64,000 bases of DNA from an uncultured Lachnospiraceae bacterium (GTDB lineage Bacteria > Bacillota > Clostridia > Lachnospirales > Lachnospiraceae). Each line of letters starts with the position of its first letter. The first letter of the stretch is position 1. The stretch spans positions 1 through 64,000 of the forward strand of contig CASWRE010000004.1 of the NCBI GenBank assembly GCA_949471785.1, given 5' to 3'. This document shows positions 16,575 through 24,583 of the stretch, one piece after another. The notes under the pieces were generated by a model, which was not told the DNA's origin, did not search any database, and saw only the letters and a program-made list of their open reading frames with translations. A program made the translations under genes and the position numbers.

Positions 16575-17483
16575 ATGGAAAAGCAGAAGAACGATTATAT
16601 GTCGGATGAAGAGTTCGCATTAAAATACAGCCGGGTCCGGCAGACGCCTTTTTTTGTACCTTTGCTCTTTGTGTTGGGGGCGGTCTGCCTGCGCAGATTC
16701 CCGTGGGTTTGCGGGGTCAGCCTGTTCTTTGCCGTTCTGTCCCTGGGGCAGATGCTGTTTTCAAACCGGCGGCTTAAGAGCGATTATCGGGAACATATGC
16801 CCCGCTATGCGCTGAAAGATAAGCTGAGCAGGCTGGATGCGGCGCCCGGGGAACCGGTGGAGGAGGCCATGCTCCGGGAAAGCGGTATGCTGGGCGCGTT
16901 CAATGACTGGAAAGAGAGATTTCATGTTCGGGGCGTATACCGGAACGGGCAGGCGGATATTTCTTTTCTGGAGATCGCCAACAGCCGTGAGATGCCCAAC
17001 GCTTCCCATCCCGATAAGCCGGATTATTACAGAGGAAAGGTGTTTTTCGGCATGTGGTACGCTTTTGCGTGGAAAAGAGATGAAGAAACGCCGGTCATTA
17101 TTATGGAAAAAGCCGATGAACAGGAGCTGAAAGCGGCTATGCTGGAGACCGTGCACGCCGCCCTGGGAACCGGGGATACCCTCTGCGGAGATACGGGGGA
17201 TCAGGCGTTTGACGAAATCTTTGAAGTCCATGCCGCTGACCGGAAAGCCGCGCTGAGCAGGCTGGACGGCGGTGTTCTGCGGGCGGTGGTCAGGGCGAAG
17301 GAAGGGCTGGATGCCAATATCCGTCTGTCTCTGCGGGGCGGCTGGCTGCAGATCGGAACGGACAACAGCCGTCCTCTGGTGGAGGGCCTCAGCTTTCGGG
17401 GAAATACGACCCTGAAGGAGGCCAGAAGCAAGACTTGGGATAAGTGGAAATACATAACGGATATCTACGACGCCCTGCGGTGA
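16575..17483 (+). CDS. Membrane-anchored protein, resembles DUF3137 family
   Basis: 302 residues. Two adjacent hydrophobic segments near the N-terminus (about residues 24-58) anchor a large cytoplasmic domain. The pattern of an N-terminal hairpin anchor followed by a mixed domain with GKVFFGMWYAFAWKR and a late GLSFRGNTT resembles DUF3137 proteins, but I am not certain. It follows the O-antigen-ligase-like gene closely and ends at a strong terminator. Confidence 0.55.
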   Translation: MEKQKNDYMSDEEFALKYSRVRQTPFFVPLLFVLGAVCLRRFPWVCGVSLFFAVLSLGQMLFSNRRLKSDYREHMPRYALKDKLSRLDAAPGEPVEEAMLRESGMLGAFNDWKERFHVRGVYRNGQADISFLEIANSREMPNASHPDKPDYYRGKVFFGMWYAFAWKRDEETPVIIMEKADEQELKAAMLETVHAALGTGDTLCGDTGDQAFDEIFEVHAADRKAALSRLDGGVLRAVVRAKEGLDANIRLSLRGGWLQIGTDNSRPLVEGLSFRGNTTLKEARSKTWDKWKYITDIYDALR

Positions 17484-17492
17484 CAGGGATCA

Positions 17493-17536
17493 CAGAAAGA
17501 ACGGGCCTCCCGTGAAGGGACGGCCCGCTCTTTCTG
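17493..17536. terminator. Bidirectional terminator between convergent genes
   Basis: CAGAAAGA, ACGGGCC and the complementary GGCCCGC, TCTTTCTG form a long stem. It lies between the DUF3137-like gene and the convergent MFS gene and gives T-rich ends on both strands. Confidence 0.8.
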
Positions 17537-17592
17537 TATATAAAGTATGTACAAAAGCCGCCATGGCCTTTGCACATACCCAAAAGTTTTTG

Positions 17593-18882
17593 TTACGCTG
17601 CTTTTTTGGCTCTGCGTTTTGCCGCCAGTTCCATCCGTTTCGCTTTGGTCAGGTTCATCCAGGCGATATTACAGATCAGGCCGATGACGGCCAGGGCAAG
17701 CAGGAAGCCAAAGAATACTTTGTAGCCCATGGCCCCGTCCCATGTGGCCAGGCAGTAGCCGGCAACCAGGGAGGAGATTGCTTCCACAGAGTAGCCGATG
17801 GGCGTGATGATGGCCACGGCCGTACCTGTATACTCGTGGGGGTAGTCGCCCTCCTCCATGATGGCAAAGTGCATGGACTGGCAGGCATACATGGAGGCAT
17901 AGATGCCGGCGATACTGATGAGCAGCATCCAGATCATGGACATCTGTCCCGGTGTAAACAGAACGCCCACCGTGGAGAGGATCATGACTACAAAAGAGAT
18001 CGCGCAGACTTTGGAGGAGCCGATGCGGTCTGCGGCAAAACCGGCGACCACACAGCCGATTGGGCGGATATACTGGGAGAAGTAACCGCAGGCCGCGGAT
18101 ACAACGGCTGTAGCCCCGAAGACCTCCTGGGCATAGGGCGTGACATAGAAATAGGAACAGCACATAGCGTAAGAACAGAAGATGATCGCCGACTGCAGCC
18201 AGGTGGTGGGCATCTTCAGCACTTTTTTGAGCTGAGGCACATTGACAATGGCGTGGGTCTCACGCTTGAATTCCGGCTCCTTGTAGCAGAGCAGAATCAG
18301 GACGCCCAGCAAAATGTAGATAACGGCATAGATGATAATGATCATGCTGATACCGGCTTTCCCGCCGGATTTGGCGGAGATCAGCCCGAATGCCGCCAGG
18401 ATCAATGCGGACTGGATCATATTCGTAGCGCCTCGGCCGCCCTCAAAGAGGCCGAACACGCGTCCCTGTTCATCCTCGCTGGCGATGGTGCGCAGCGCTT
18501 TTACCAGAGCGTCCCAGAAAGTCAGGATCGTGGTGATGCCCCAGACGGCATGGATGGCAAATACAACCCAGAAAGGCGGATAAGCCAAAAGAGCCAGTCC
18601 CAGAACGCCGCTCACCAGCATGGACAGGGCCAGCAGATTTTTGGCGGGCCAGCGGTCGGCGCAGAAGCCGCCCAGGAAATAGGCCAGGATGGCAAAGCTG
18701 CCGTAAGCGCTTCCCAGCACGCCCATCTGAATATCATTGAAACCGAAGGCTTCCATATAAGTATCATAGTAATAGCTTCTGAAATAAGGAAAGGCATAAC
18801 ACATGGCGCCGGACACGATCAGGATGACCAGTGTCGGAATGTTGTGTTTCAGCTTTCCGCCTGTCGTTGCTTTTTCGCTCAT
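17593..18882 (-). CDS. MFS transporter in MttB-linked locus
   Basis: 429 residues with 12 predicted transmembrane helices and MFS signatures such as GGFCADRWPAKN between helices 2 and 3 and a basic C-terminal end. The substrate is unknown. Its position, 34 bases downstream of an M24 peptidase gene and near an MttB family gene, suggests uptake of a methylated amine or an N-methyl amino acid derivative (inference). A Shine-Dalgarno (GGAGAG) precedes the start. Confidence 0.8.
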   Translation of the reverse strand: MSEKATTGGKLKHNIPTLVILIVSGAMCYAFPYFRSYYYDTYMEAFGFNDIQMGVLGSAYGSFAILAYFLGGFCADRWPAKNLLALSMLVSGVLGLALLAYPPFWVVFAIHAVWGITTILTFWDALVKALRTIASEDEQGRVFGLFEGGRGATNMIQSALILAAFGLISAKSGGKAGISMIIIIYAVIYILLGVLILLCYKEPEFKRETHAIVNVPQLKKVLKMPTTWLQSAIIFCSYAMCCSYFYVTPYAQEVFGATAVVSAACGYFSQYIRPIGCVVAGFAADRIGSSKVCAISFVVMILSTVGVLFTPGQMSMIWMLLISIAGIYASMYACQSMHFAIMEEGDYPHEYTGTAVAIITPIGYSVEAISSLVAGYCLATWDGAMGYKVFFGFLLALAVIGLICNIAWMNLTKAKRMELAAKRRAKKAA

Positions 18883-18916
18883 CGTTTTCTCTCCTCTTCA
18901 ATCTTTTGATAAGCCC

Positions 18917-20023
18917 TTATTTTTCAAAAGGGATGATATTTTCTGCCAGTGATTTCGGATAACCGGTCAGGATACGGCATCCGTCCTTTGTGACCAGAAT
19001 ATCGTCTTCTATACGGATACCGCCGATACCTTCCAGATAAATGCCCGGTTCGATGGTGAAGGTCATGCCCTCCTCGAGAACCAGTTCATTGACGGAGGTG
19101 ATGTAGGGTTCCTCGTGGACGCTGAGTCCCAGTCCGTGGCCGGTTCTGTGCAGGAACTGTTCGCCGTAGCCTGCGGCCGCAATGTAATCCCTGGCGGCGT
19201 CGTCGATCTCCCTGGCTCTTACGCCCGGCCGTACCCTGGCGATGGCGGCCAGATTGGCCTGCAGGGTGATCTCGTAGATTTCGGCCAGCCTGGGGTCCGC
19301 CTCTCCGATAAACATGCAGCGAGTGATATCCGACCAGTAATATTTGTAATAGGCGCAGAAATCCATCAGAACTACGTCGCCGTACCGGAAAGCATAATCG
19401 GCGGTCACGCCGTGGGGATTGGCCGAGTTGGCGCCGCCCAGCACATAGATGATGATCTCGTCGGAGGAGAATCCCGGATATCTGGACATGAATGTAAAGA
19501 GCATCATGTACAGCTCGGTCTCCGTCATGCCCGGTTTAATCCGGGGCTTCACATAAGCCAGCGCTTCATCAACGATTTTTGCGGCAAACTGCATATATTC
19601 GATTTCCTGTTCGTCCTTGTGCATGCGCAGAAGATCCACCGCGTCGCCCAGATCCGTCATGGACCCGGCTCCCAATTGAGCAAACATCTCGCCGTGGGCA
19701 ATAGAAAAATAGCGTTTTTCCACAGCCAGGACGCCGCATGCGCCCACCGCGGAGCGTATGGCTTCCAGCGGGCCGTCTTCATCCAGATAGGTGATTTCGG
19801 GGACGGCGCCGCACATACATCCGGTATCCACACTGGGATTTACCATGACGGCGGACTGCTTTTCGGCGTCGAGAACCAGGCCGTAGTACCTGTCATAGGG
19901 AATAATATGTATACCGGTCAGATAGTAGATGACCGTGGGATCTCCGATGACCGCCTTGTCATAGCCCTTGTCCGACAGAATACGGCAGGTGTTGACCAGA
20001 CGCCGTTCAAGAATGTTGTCCAT
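18917..20023 (-). CDS. M24 family metallopeptidase (Xaa-Pro aminopeptidase/creatinase fold)
   Basis: 368 residues from the ATG at 20023, chosen because GGAGG stands eight bases upstream. The N-terminal creatinase-like domain is followed by the pita-bread domain with the metal ligands in VLMDFCAYYKYYWSDITR, HRTGHGLGLSVHEEP and TIEPGIYL. Family members cleave X-Pro bonds or hydrolyse creatine-like C-N bonds. In this locus, with a transporter and an MttB family methyltransferase, a role in releasing a methylated Pro- or Gly-type compound is plausible but unproven. Confidence 0.85.
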   Translation of the reverse strand: MDNILERRLVNTCRILSDKGYDKAVIGDPTVIYYLTGIHIIPYDRYYGLVLDAEKQSAVMVNPSVDTGCMCGAVPEITYLDEDGPLEAIRSAVGACGVLAVEKRYFSIAHGEMFAQLGAGSMTDLGDAVDLLRMHKDEQEIEYMQFAAKIVDEALAYVKPRIKPGMTETELYMMLFTFMSRYPGFSSDEIIIYVLGGANSANPHGVTADYAFRYGDVVLMDFCAYYKYYWSDITRCMFIGEADPRLAEIYEITLQANLAAIARVRPGVRAREIDDAARDYIAAAGYGEQFLHRTGHGLGLSVHEEPYITSVNELVLEEGMTFTIEPGIYLEGIGGIRIEDDILVTKDGCRILTGYPKSLAENIIPFEK

Positions 20024-20059
20024 TTGTTTTTCCTCCCAACACGTGAAAAAAATCACGAA

Positions 20060-20126
20060 TTTCACACACATGATTATTGTATAGATAATATCAAAAAAAT
20101 TGTGAAATAGCAATAGAATTGTGAAA
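20060..20126 (-). promoter_or_regulatory. Promoter and TGTGAAA operator region of M24/MFS genes
   Basis: Minus-strand promoter TTGCTA (20113-20108), 17-base spacer, TATTAT (20090-20085). TGTGAAA boxes lie at 20120-20126, in the spacer at 20101-20107, and in inverse orientation at 20060-20066. The last is part of the 17-bp motif TTTCACACACATGATTA (20060-20076), repeated exactly in front of the MttB gene. Confidence 0.6.
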
Positions 20127-20219
20127 AATGATGGGAAAATGGTTAAGACAGAGCGACGGTTCGGCCTGGGGAACTGTTACAAGACAGGCGCCATTCCTTT
20201 GACAAAAAGCCGGACGGGT

Positions 20220-20258
20220 ATAAAAAACGGTGATCCATACGTACAGGGATCACCGTTT
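20220..20258 (-). terminator. Terminator of the XRE-cupin gene
   Basis: AAACGGTGATCC (20225-20236) and its complement (20247-20258) form the stem, followed on the minus strand by a run of six T. The stop codon of the regulator lies within the stem. Confidence 0.8.
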
Positions 20259-20876
20259 GGCGTTTTCGGAAGGCGAATCTGACTCGCCGGGGGAGAGTTT
20301 TTTATACAGTTTGGAAAAATAATTTGATTTTTGCTCGGGGTCGTCATAACAGCGTGTCCAGAAAGAGACGCAGGGAGAAGACTGGCTCTCGTTGATGCAG
20401 TTATGCCGTTTGCCTCTTTCAATGAATATGCAGTCGCCTTTGGAAGCGGCATAGGACTTGCCGTCGATATAGGTAATCATGGAGCCGGACACGACAAAAC
20501 CGATCTCATCGAATTCATGTATCCATTCCAGAGAGTCGTTGTCGCCGGGGTCTAATACCTGAACGCCAAAGGCGTAATTGGGCTGGCCGAAATCGATGAT
20601 TTCAAAGGAATAACCGTTCTCTTTGACGAGCCGCGTCCGCTCGTCGGCACGGATCAGGACACGGGGCTCCATGCTTTTTTCCAGAAGGTCGGTAAAGGAA
20701 ATACCCATGGCCGTACAGATTTTCTGCAGATTTTCCAGGGTAGGGCTCCGCAGGCCTCTTTCGATGTTGCTCAGATTACCCAGAGAAAGCCCGGTCTTCT
20801 GGGAAATTTCTTTCAAAGTCATATGCTTTATTTTGCGGATATTGCGCAGGTTTATGTGAATATTGCTCGGGTCCAT
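20250..20876 (-). CDS. XRE-family regulator with C-terminal cupin
   Basis: 208 residues. The N-terminal helix-turn-helix (about residues 9-63: LKEISQKTGLSLGNLSNIERG) is joined to a cupin (about 105-180: HEFDEIGFVVSGSMITYIDG, GDCIFIERGKRHNC). Such regulators sense a small ligand in the cupin and often repress catabolic genes. It lies between the divergent M24/MFS and MttB genes, which share the TTTCACACACATGATTA motif, so it is the likely regulator of both. GAGG precedes the ATG. The minus-strand promoter is TTGCAA (20948-20943) with TATAAT (20925-20920). Confidence 0.9.
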   Translation of the reverse strand: MDPSNIHINLRNIRKIKHMTLKEISQKTGLSLGNLSNIERGLRSPTLENLQKICTAMGISFTDLLEKSMEPRVLIRADERTRLVKENGYSFEIIDFGQPNYAFGVQVLDPGDNDSLEWIHEFDEIGFVVSGSMITYIDGKSYAASKGDCIFIERGKRHNCINESQSSPCVSFWTRCYDDPEQKSNYFSKLYKKLSPGESDSPSENAKR

Positions 20877-20919
20877 GGCGATCTACCTCAACTTTGTTAC
20901 AGTTTTATCACATCCTCTA

Positions 20920-20948
20920 ATTATAATCAGAAAGAATAGGAATTGCAA
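20920..20948 (-). promoter_or_regulatory. Promoter of the XRE-cupin gene
   Basis: Minus strand TTGCAA, 17-base spacer, TATAAT; 44 bases before the start codon. Confidence 0.65.
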
Positions 20949-21079
20949 TATACGGAATGGAAGAGATTACATTTTTTTGCATGATGAAAAAATCTGGAGA
21001 AAATTTTGACATATCATGCGAAAGAATGGAATTGTGAAAAAATTGACAGAAAAATCATAAAATAACGCACGCAAATAGG

Positions 21080-21127
21080 TTGAAAATGATTTGTAAAAAT
21101 GATATGCTATTTTCACACACATGATTA
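21080..21127 (+). promoter_or_regulatory. MttB-gene promoter with overlapping operator
   Basis: TTGAAA (21080-21085), 17-base spacer, TATGCT (21103-21108). The motif TTTCACACACATGATTA (21111-21127) covers the expected transcription start, a classic repressor position. A further TTGTGAAA is at 21032-21039. Confidence 0.65.
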
Positions 21128-21172
21128 GAAAGTTCAAAAACAGATACTATGTATTGGATTATGGAGGTTATA

Positions 21173-22600
21173 ATGTCATATATTCCCAAGGTTACATATT
21201 TAAATGAGGAGCAGTTGGAGAAGCTGCATCAGAGCGGCGTGGAGATCTTACAGAAATTCGGTATGCGGGTGGAGGACGAGACCGTGCGCGATATGCTGGC
21301 TGCACAGGGCTGTACCGTCGAGGGCGACCGTGTGAAATTTACTTCGGATCTCATTGACGCCACGGTAAAGAATCAGGCAAAGCAGGTTACCATTACGACC
21401 AGGCAGGGCAATGCCGTTACGTTCGCTTTGGGGACGACAGGCGCTCACAGCACGGGCGGAGCGCCCTTCATTTCGGACGCTCTGACGGGGAAGAGAAGGG
21501 AAGCCACCATGGCGGATCTGATCGACACCATCCAGGTGATGAACCAGTGTGATAACCTGACGATTCCCTGCGCGCTGTGCTATCCCAGTGATATTCCCTC
21601 GGCGGTCACACAGCTTGAGCAGACGGCCGCCATGCTGAAATATTCCAAAAAACCGATTTACGGGCCGGGGCTTTCCTCGGCTACCAATGCCAGATATATC
21701 GCGGAGCTGTTCAAGCTGTACGGCAACGGGGATCTGCAGGAAAATCCGATCGGTATGGTGGGTATATCTCCGGAATCCCCGCTGTTTCTGCCCAGGGAGA
21801 TTACGGATACGATGCGTCACATCATCGGCGCGGGGATTCCCACCAGCATCCTCTCGGCGCCGGTGGCGGGCTATTCCTCACCGATCACGGTGATCGGCTG
21901 TATCGCTCAGTGTCACGCGGAGATCCTGGCTTTTGCGGCGGTGGCTTACCTGATGAATCCCAGGTGTGTATTGTTCTACGGTTCCCGTACTTTCTTCCCC
22001 AGCATGCGCTCCAGCCAGTGCGCCATGGGACTGCCGGAGACCGGTATCTCCAGTGCTATCTGCGCTCAGCTGGCCACCCATCTGGGCTGGATGTCCGATG
22101 TGTACGGGCTGACCTGTACAAGCTGCGCGCCGGACGAGCAGGCCGGCTATGAGAAGATGATCAACGGCCTTCTGCCCGCCATGGCCGGGGCTACGATGGT
22201 TACGGGCTTCGGCAGCACCGCATCGGTGATGTGCTGTTCTCTGGCTCAGCTGGTTATGGATGACGATATCCTGGGGATGATCTACCGCGCCCAGAGAGCG
22301 TGTCAGGTAGATGAGGACAGCCTGGGACTGGACGCCATTGATGAAGTGATCAACGACGGCGAAATCTTCCTCGGCACAGAACATACGGTGATGCATTCCC
22401 GTTCCGAGATCTGGCTGCCGAATGTGGGCTTTGACGGTTCCTGGGCAGACTGGACCAAGATGGGTGAGACGCCGCTGACGGAGCTGGCCCAGACAAAGGC
22501 GCTGGAAATGTTGAAAAAAGAGGAAGAGAATCCGGCGGATACTTCTCTGGACGGCGAGGCGGAAAAAATACTTGCCGCCGCAAGAAAAGAGCTTTTATAG
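21173..22600 (+). CDS. MttB family (non-pyrrolysine) corrinoid-dependent methyltransferase
   Basis: 475 residues from the ATG at 21173 (GGAGG five bases upstream). The sequence has the TIM-barrel features of the trimethylamine methyltransferase family, for example TGAHSTGGAPFISD and GAGIPTSILSAPVAG. It reads through without an in-frame amber codon, so it is of the pyrrolysine-free class that demethylates quaternary amines such as glycine betaine, proline betaine or carnitine onto a corrinoid protein. No corrinoid protein or activator gene is adjacent, so those must be supplied elsewhere. Controlled by the XRE-cupin operator (inference). Confidence 0.88.
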   Translation: MSYIPKVTYLNEEQLEKLHQSGVEILQKFGMRVEDETVRDMLAAQGCTVEGDRVKFTSDLIDATVKNQAKQVTITTRQGNAVTFALGTTGAHSTGGAPFISDALTGKRREATMADLIDTIQVMNQCDNLTIPCALCYPSDIPSAVTQLEQTAAMLKYSKKPIYGPGLSSATNARYIAELFKLYGNGDLQENPIGMVGISPESPLFLPREITDTMRHIIGAGIPTSILSAPVAGYSSPITVIGCIAQCHAEILAFAAVAYLMNPRCVLFYGSRTFFPSMRSSQCAMGLPETGISSAICAQLATHLGWMSDVYGLTCTSCAPDEQAGYEKMINGLLPAMAGATMVTGFGSTASVMCCSLAQLVMDDDILGMIYRAQRACQVDEDSLGLDAIDEVINDGEIFLGTEHTVMHSRSEIWLPNVGFDGSWADWTKMGETPLTELAQTKALEMLKKEEENPADTSLDGEAEKILAAARKELL

Positions 22601-22638
22601 TAACCGCTGCGTCCGTAAACGGATGACCGGAGCGTCGA

Positions 22639-22675
22639 AAGTCCCGCCGGAGAGTTTGTCCCGGCGGGACTTTTA
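22639..22675 (+). terminator. Terminator after the MttB gene
   Basis: AAGTCCCGCCGG (22639-22650) pairs with CCGGCGGGACTT (22661-22672), followed by a short T-run. Confidence 0.85.
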
Positions 22676-22711
22676 TCCGGAAAAAATCGGAAAAAAATCC
22701 GAAAAACAGGC

Positions 22712-22740
22712 TTGACATTCTTTGGCAAATCCCCTATAAT
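22712..22740 (+). promoter_or_regulatory. Consensus promoter of tRNA-Gln
   Basis: TTGACA (22712-22717), 17-base spacer, TATAAT (22735-22740): a perfect sigma-A promoter 18 bases before the tRNA. Confidence 0.9.
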
Positions 22741-22758
22741 ACCCATGTTGCAAGTTAT

Positions 22759-22830
22759 TGGGCTATCGCCAAATGGTAAGGCAACGGACTCTGACTCCGT
22801 CATTTCAAGGTTCGAATCCTTGTAGCCCAG
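22759..22830 (+). tRNA. tRNA-Gln (anticodon CTG)
   Basis: 72-base cloverleaf. The acceptor arms are TGGGCTA and TAGCCCA, and the TTCGAAT T-loop lies between AAGG and CCTT. The anticodon stem ACGGA/TCCGT holds the loop CTCTGAC, giving anticodon CTG for the Gln codon CAG. CCA is not encoded. It has its own promoter and terminator and stands alone. Confidence 0.92.
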
Positions 22831-22836
22831 TTTGAG

Positions 22837-22881
22837 AAGCTGTCACTCCGGTCGATGAATCGGCGGTGGACAGCTTTTTTT
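22837..22881 (+). terminator. Terminator after tRNA-Gln
   Basis: AAGCTGTC (22837-22844) pairs with GACAGCTT (22869-22876) and is followed by seven T. Confidence 0.85.
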
Positions 22882-22922
22882 ATCCTACCGCGGTAGGCAG
22901 ATCATCATGAAGGAGAGAAGAA

Positions 22923-23648
22923 ATGGGTTATGTATTTCCTGGCCGCGTCCGTTTCAGCGAGACGGGTGCAGACGAGAAACTGACGCTTTGGGGGATACTG
23001 AATTATTTTCAGGACTGCGCAACCTTTCACAGCGAGGACATTGGGGCGGGCTTTCATTTTCTGGCTGCCCGGGACAGGGTATGGGTGCTCTCGTCCTGGC
23101 AGATTTGTGTTGACCGTTACCCCGATGTATGTGAAAATATAGAAGTGGCCACTTATCCCTATGAATTTAAGGGTTTTTTGGGTATGCGCAATTTTACGAT
23201 GAAGACCCGGAACGGGGAGCTTCTGGCCTGGGCAAACAGTGTGTGGAGTTTTCTTGAGGTATCCACGGGACGCCCTGTCCGGGTCGCGGAGGATATACGC
23301 GGCCGTTACGGACTGGACGAAAAGCTGGATATGGATTATGCTTCCCGTAAGGTACCCATGCCTCGGGAGGGTAAGGCGTGTGCGTCCGTAGCGGTGTGCC
23401 GGGAGCATCTGGACGGCAACGGCCATGTGAACAATGGTAAGTATGTACAGCTGGCATCGGAGTATCTGCCGGAAGGCTTTGCGGTGAGCCGGCTGCGGGC
23501 GGAATATAAGAGGCAGGCCAGGATGGGCGACGTATTGTATCCCCTGGTAGAGCAGGGGGACGGGGTGTGCCGGGTGGCGTTGTGTGACGCAGAGGGAAAA
23601 CCTTTTGAGATTACGGAATTTATGCAAAAAAGAGGGAGCGAGAGATGA
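22923..23648 (+). CDS. Acyl-ACP thioesterase
   Basis: 241 residues forming two hotdog folds. The first carries ADEKLTLWGILNYFQDCA, the second CREHLDGNGHVNNGKYVQLA, whose Asp/Asn/His set is typical of bacterial FatA/FatB-type thioesterases. The enzyme releases fatty acids from acyl carrier protein in the cytoplasm. GGAGAG precedes the start. Its end overlaps the start of the CvfB-like gene by four bases (ATGA), so the two are co-translated. Confidence 0.9.
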   Translation: MGYVFPGRVRFSETGADEKLTLWGILNYFQDCATFHSEDIGAGFHFLAARDRVWVLSSWQICVDRYPDVCENIEVATYPYEFKGFLGMRNFTMKTRNGELLAWANSVWSFLEVSTGRPVRVAEDIRGRYGLDEKLDMDYASRKVPMPREGKACASVAVCREHLDGNGHVNNGKYVQLASEYLPEGFAVSRLRAEYKRQARMGDVLYPLVEQGDGVCRVALCDAEGKPFEITEFMQKRGSER

Positions 23649-24496
23649 TTGAACTGGGAAAGAGACAGAAGCTGGCGGTGGTGAAGCAGGTAGAGTTCGG
23701 CGTGTACCTGGCCGAGAGCGAGGAGACCGCCGATGAACGGGTGCTGCTGCCCATTCGGCAGGTGCCGGAGGGCGTCGGGAAGGGGGACCGGCTGGATGTG
23801 TTTATCTACAAGGACTCCAGCGACCGCCTGATTGCCACCACCCGGGAGGTGGAACTGGAAGTGGGGCAGGTAGCCCTTTTGAAGGTGGGTCAGGTGGGAC
23901 GCATCGGGGCATTTTTGAAATGGAACCTGGAAAAAGATCTGCTGCTGCCTTTCAGGGAACAGACCCGGAAAGTGAGCGAGGGAGAGCTGTGTCTGGTAGG
24001 CATGTATGTGGATAAAAGCGAGAGACTCTGCGCAACGATGAAGCTGTATCCCTATCTGCGCACGGATTCCCCTTACAAGGCGGGCGATACGGTCAGGGGT
24101 CGGGTTTATGATGCGGGCGGCAATTTCGGCGTGTTTCTGGCGGTGGATGATATCTATCAGGCCATGATCCCCAATAAAGAGGCCCAGGCAGGCTATCGGC
24201 CCGGCGATGAGGTCATGGTGCGGGTCGTATCGGTGCGGGACGACGGAAAGCTCACGGTGTCTCCCAATCAGAAAGCCTGGCTGCAGATGGATGTGGACGC
24301 GGAGAAAATCCTGAAGAAGCTGGAGGAATTTGCCGGGGCTTTGCCCTTTGACGACAGGGTATCGCCGGAAGTCATCAAGCGGGAGTTTGGCATCAGCAAG
24401 GCGGCCTTCAAGCGGGCCGCGGGACGATTGAAAAAGCAGCAGAAAATCCGGATTGCGGAGGGCAGGATTACGCTTCTGCAGGAGGAAAAAGAGTGA
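23645..24496 (+). CDS. cvfB: CvfB family S1-type RNA-binding protein
   Basis: 283 residues: several S1-like beta-barrel domains (VKQVEFGVYLAES; VGRIGAFLKWNLEKDLLLP; GNFGVFLAVDDIYQAMIP) and a C-terminal winged helix (SPEVIKREFGISKAAFKRA). This is the CvfB/YitL arrangement. In Staphylococcus aureus CvfB is an RNA-binding virulence regulator; in clostridia the role is unknown. Start overlaps the thioesterase stop by four bases. Confidence 0.88.
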   Translation: MIELGKRQKLAVVKQVEFGVYLAESEETADERVLLPIRQVPEGVGKGDRLDVFIYKDSSDRLIATTREVELEVGQVALLKVGQVGRIGAFLKWNLEKDLLLPFREQTRKVSEGELCLVGMYVDKSERLCATMKLYPYLRTDSPYKAGDTVRGRVYDAGGNFGVFLAVDDIYQAMIPNKEAQAGYRPGDEVMVRVVSVRDDGKLTVSPNQKAWLQMDVDAEKILKKLEEFAGALPFDDRVSPEVIKREFGISKAAFKRAAGRLKKQQKIRIAEGRITLLQEEKE

Positions 24497-24583
24497 ACAT
24501 GTCTTTACAGGGCCGATGCGCGGCGGCTGTCTGTGAGCATTTGTTTGCGTGTGGAAAGATAATGTGGAACGGAGGAACAGGTC

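Noticed and set aside
17512-18909. 465-codon open frame on the plus strand
   Set aside because: Antisense shadow of the MFS transporter; rich in Asp/Gly/His/Gln with no recognisable fold.
21173-22600. Pyrrolysine-containing MttB
   Set aside because: No in-frame amber codon occurs within the protein; the only TAG is the terminal stop, at the normal family length.
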